This document shows, one piece after another, positions 4,106 through 5,848 of a DNA stretch of 5,848 bases. Every line of letters starts with the position of its first letter. Position 1 is the stretch's first letter. This DNA is from Candidatus Zixiibacteriota bacterium (GTDB lineage Bacteria; Zixibacteria; MSB-5A5; GN15; FEB-12), in NCBI GenBank assembly GCA_030642845.1, contig DAOWMZ010000138.1:1-5848 (forward strand). The letters run 5' to 3'. Made by a program: the position numbers and the translations under genes. The notes beneath the pieces were generated by a model, which had not been told where the DNA came from, searched no databases, and was given only the letters and a program-made list of their open reading frames with translations.

Positions 4106-5848
4106 ATGACTATGTCCAAAACTATAGAAATAAATCTCAGCATCAAGGGAATGCATTGCGCTGGATGCGCCGCTAATATTGAAAAAGGTTTGGGGAGCAT
4201 GGAAGGTGTGGAGGAGTGTCGGGTGAATTTTGCCCTGCATTCTTCGGCAGTAGTTATTGATTCAGATAATGTCAGTGAAGATGAGATTATTAAAAGGATT
4301 AGTGATCTTGGCTATAAGGCTGAAATAGGGACTCCTGATATTTTGGTCTCAAATCTTAAAGAGACTACCGACGCCCGCCAAAAGTTTATGCTCTCTTTGC
4401 TTCTTTCAATTCCAATAATGATATTCCATTTCTGGCATCAGTTTATTGATGGATATCTGATAAACCAATTATGGGACAGCATTGTCCCGGCTGTTTTTGC
4501 CACAATTATTATGTTTATATCCGGTTCACATATTCTTGCTGATGCTTTCAAGCAGGCGATTCATTTTCGCTCCAACATGAATACTCTAATAAGCATGGGG
4601 ACTCTGACGGCATATTGCTGGAGTTTGTTTGCTCTTTATAGAAATATATTCCAGGATGGACAGGAAAACATTTATTTTGAATCGGTTGGTATGATCATAA
4701 CCCTTATTTTGCTCGGTCGTTATCTCGAATCAAAATCAAAAGGGAAAGCCGGTGAAGCAATTCACGCTCTGATAAAATTAAAACCGACCAAAACAACAGC
4801 TATCATTAACAATGTTGAGATTGAAATTGAAACTGCTGCTGTGAAAAAAGATATGATATTAATTGTCAGGCCCGGGGAAAAAGTACCTGCCGATGGGAAT
4901 ATTATTGAGGGGATGCCGGTTATAGATGAGTCGATGTTAACCGGTGAGTCGATTCCCGTGGAAAAGAATAATAATGATAAGGTTATCGGCGGATCTATCA
5001 ATGGTAATGTCCCATTTAAAATGAAAGTAACAAGTTCAGGTGAAGATAGTCTTCTGGCCCAGATTATTAAACTTGTAACCGAAGCCCAGAGCAAAAAAGC
5101 ACCGGTGCAGTCATTAGCAGATAAAGTTGCAGGAGTGTTTGTACCGATTGTGATTACATTGGCATTAATAACTTTTGTAGTATGGAATATATTCGATCCT
5201 GAAAACCCAATGATGATCAGAAGTGTAATCTCTGTGTTGATAATTGCCTGTCCCTGTGCATTAGGTTTGGCAACTCCCACGGCAATTCTCGCTGGAACCG
5301 GAAGAGCCGCTAAAGATGGAATAATAATTCGAGGCGGTGATATTCTCGAAAAAATCACAAAAATTAATGCAGTCATCTTCGATAAAACCGGTACTCTAAC
5401 TCATGGGGAATTGGAAGTCGTAAATGTTATAATTACAGGAAAGACATCAGAGAGAAAGCTGATTCAACTGTCGGGTTCGGCTGAGATTCAATCAGAACAT
5501 CCGATTGCAAAGGCGATTGTCCGGCATATGAAACAAAAAGAGGTTGAACCGGCTGTAATTAAAAATGTTGAGGCATTTCCCGGGTTCGGATTGACAAGTG
5601 AATCTAATATGAATACTCTGATTATCGGCAACCGGCAAATTATGGAACAAAAAAAAGTTTTGTTCGGACAGTCATTAATTAAAGCCGAGCAGGAAATGAA
5701 AAAAGGGCGAACAGTAGTTTTTGTAGCTGTTAACGGGCAGGTCGAGGGAATTATTTCAGTTTCCGACAGACTCCGAAGTGAAGCCAAAGAAGTGATTTCA
5801 TTATTGAAAACTAATATGCACGTCGGGATGATATCAGGGGACAATCGC
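4106..5848 (+). CDS. copA: Copper-type P1B heavy-metal-translocating ATPase, 3' end beyond window
   Basis: The first 581 codons of an inner-membrane metal-export pump are present; the frame is open to the last base. Domains in order are: one N-terminal metal-binding domain (about 8-72) with GMHCAGC (C18, C21); four membrane helices between about 94 and 207; the actuator domain with TGES (279-282); helices about 340-362 and 370-392, the latter with the transport motif CPC (382-384); phosphorylation site DKTGT with D426; nucleotide-domain SEHPIA (463-468) and PGFG (492-495); and the hinge SGDN (577-580). GMxCxxC, CPC and NMNTLISMG favour Cu(I)/Ag(I). The deciding residues in the last two helices (YN and MxxS) lie outside the window, so the symbol is provisional. 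Known CopA proteins run to about 700-800 aa. An alternative start is the ATG at 4112. It follows the sigma gene by 56 bp without a terminator, so cotranscription is possible. No copper regulator or chaperone gene is visible. Confidence 0.93.
   Translation, partial: MTMSKTIEINLSIKGMHCAGCAANIEKGLGSMEGVEECRVNFALHSSAVVIDSDNVSEDEIIKRISDLGYKAEIGTPDILVSNLKETTDARQKFMLSLLLSIPIMIFHFWHQFIDGYLINQLWDSIVPAVFATIIMFISGSHILADAFKQAIHFRSNMNTLISMGTLTAYCWSLFALYRNIFQDGQENIYFESVGMIITLILLGRYLESKSKGKAGEAIHALIKLKPTKTTAIINNVEIEIETAAVKKDMILIVRPGEKVPADGNIIEGMPVIDESMLTGESIPVEKNNNDKVIGGSINGNVPFKMKVTSSGEDSLLAQIIKLVTEAQSKKAPVQSLADKVAGVFVPIVITLALITFVVWNIFDPENPMMIRSVISVLIIACPCALGLATPTAILAGTGRAAKDGIIIRGGDILEKITKINAVIFDKTGTLTHGELEVVNVIITGKTSERKLIQLSGSAEIQSEHPIAKAIVRHMKQKEVEPAVIKNVEAFPGFGLTSESNMNTLIIGNRQIMEQKKVLFGQSLIKAEQEMKKGRTVVFVAVNGQVEGIISVSDRLRSEAKEVISLLKTNMHVGMISGDNR

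Noticed and set aside
4762..5376. 204-codon minus-strand frame opposite the ATPase
   Set aside because: Its isoleucine- and serine-rich hydrophobic product mirrors the ATPase codons; all P-type motifs are on the plus strand, so it is a shadow despite its length.
5488..5844. 118-codon minus-strand frame opposite the ATPase
   Set aside because: Antisense shadow over the nucleotide-binding and P domains, with no start signal.

Overview
The window is 5.8 kb of fairly AT-rich bacterial DNA. An ECF sigma factor, a membrane-anchored M23 peptidase of the cell-envelope type and a copper-type P1B ATPase suggest a Gram-negative-like, probably environmental bacterium, perhaps from a poorly cultured phylum. 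No rRNA, tRNA or species-diagnostic marker is present, so the phylum is not established.

Left edge (3-642): a compact RAYT element. A Y1/HUH transposase gene (82-612) sits between two near-identical inverted ends. Each end is a short hairpin preceded by GTAG on its own strand, the layout expected for REP sequences and their RAYT. Next comes a convergent short-chain dehydrogenase of the YdfG type (719-1480, minus strand), with an extended -10 box and a perfect 15-bp palindrome upstream.

Middle (1496-2300): a mostly non-coding stretch with two notable parts. The first is a cluster of four GTAG-hairpins in alternating orientation (1637-1774), read here as two BIME-like pairs, with degenerate dyads just before it. 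The second is a 48-aa ORF (2083-2229) with a perfect Shine-Dalgarno sequence and a ribbon-helix-helix pattern. It is preceded by a direct repeat and dyads that could be its operators.

Right half (2249-5848, all plus strand): a good sigma70-type promoter followed by a palindrome, the M23 peptidase (2352-3254), a strong intrinsic terminator, a possible ECF-type autoregulatory promoter, an ECF sigma factor (3417-4049), and 56 bp later a P1B ATPase (4106 to the window edge, truncated). The peptidase appears to be its own transcription unit. The sigma factor and ATPase are close enough to be cotranscribed, and no anti-sigma gene lies between them.

The most unusual material is the palindromic repeats (RAYT with its own ends, plus a second, sequence-distinct GTAG-hairpin family) and the very small putative RHH regulator with its repeat-rich leader. 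All functions are inferred from sequence motifs read by eye; no search was run.
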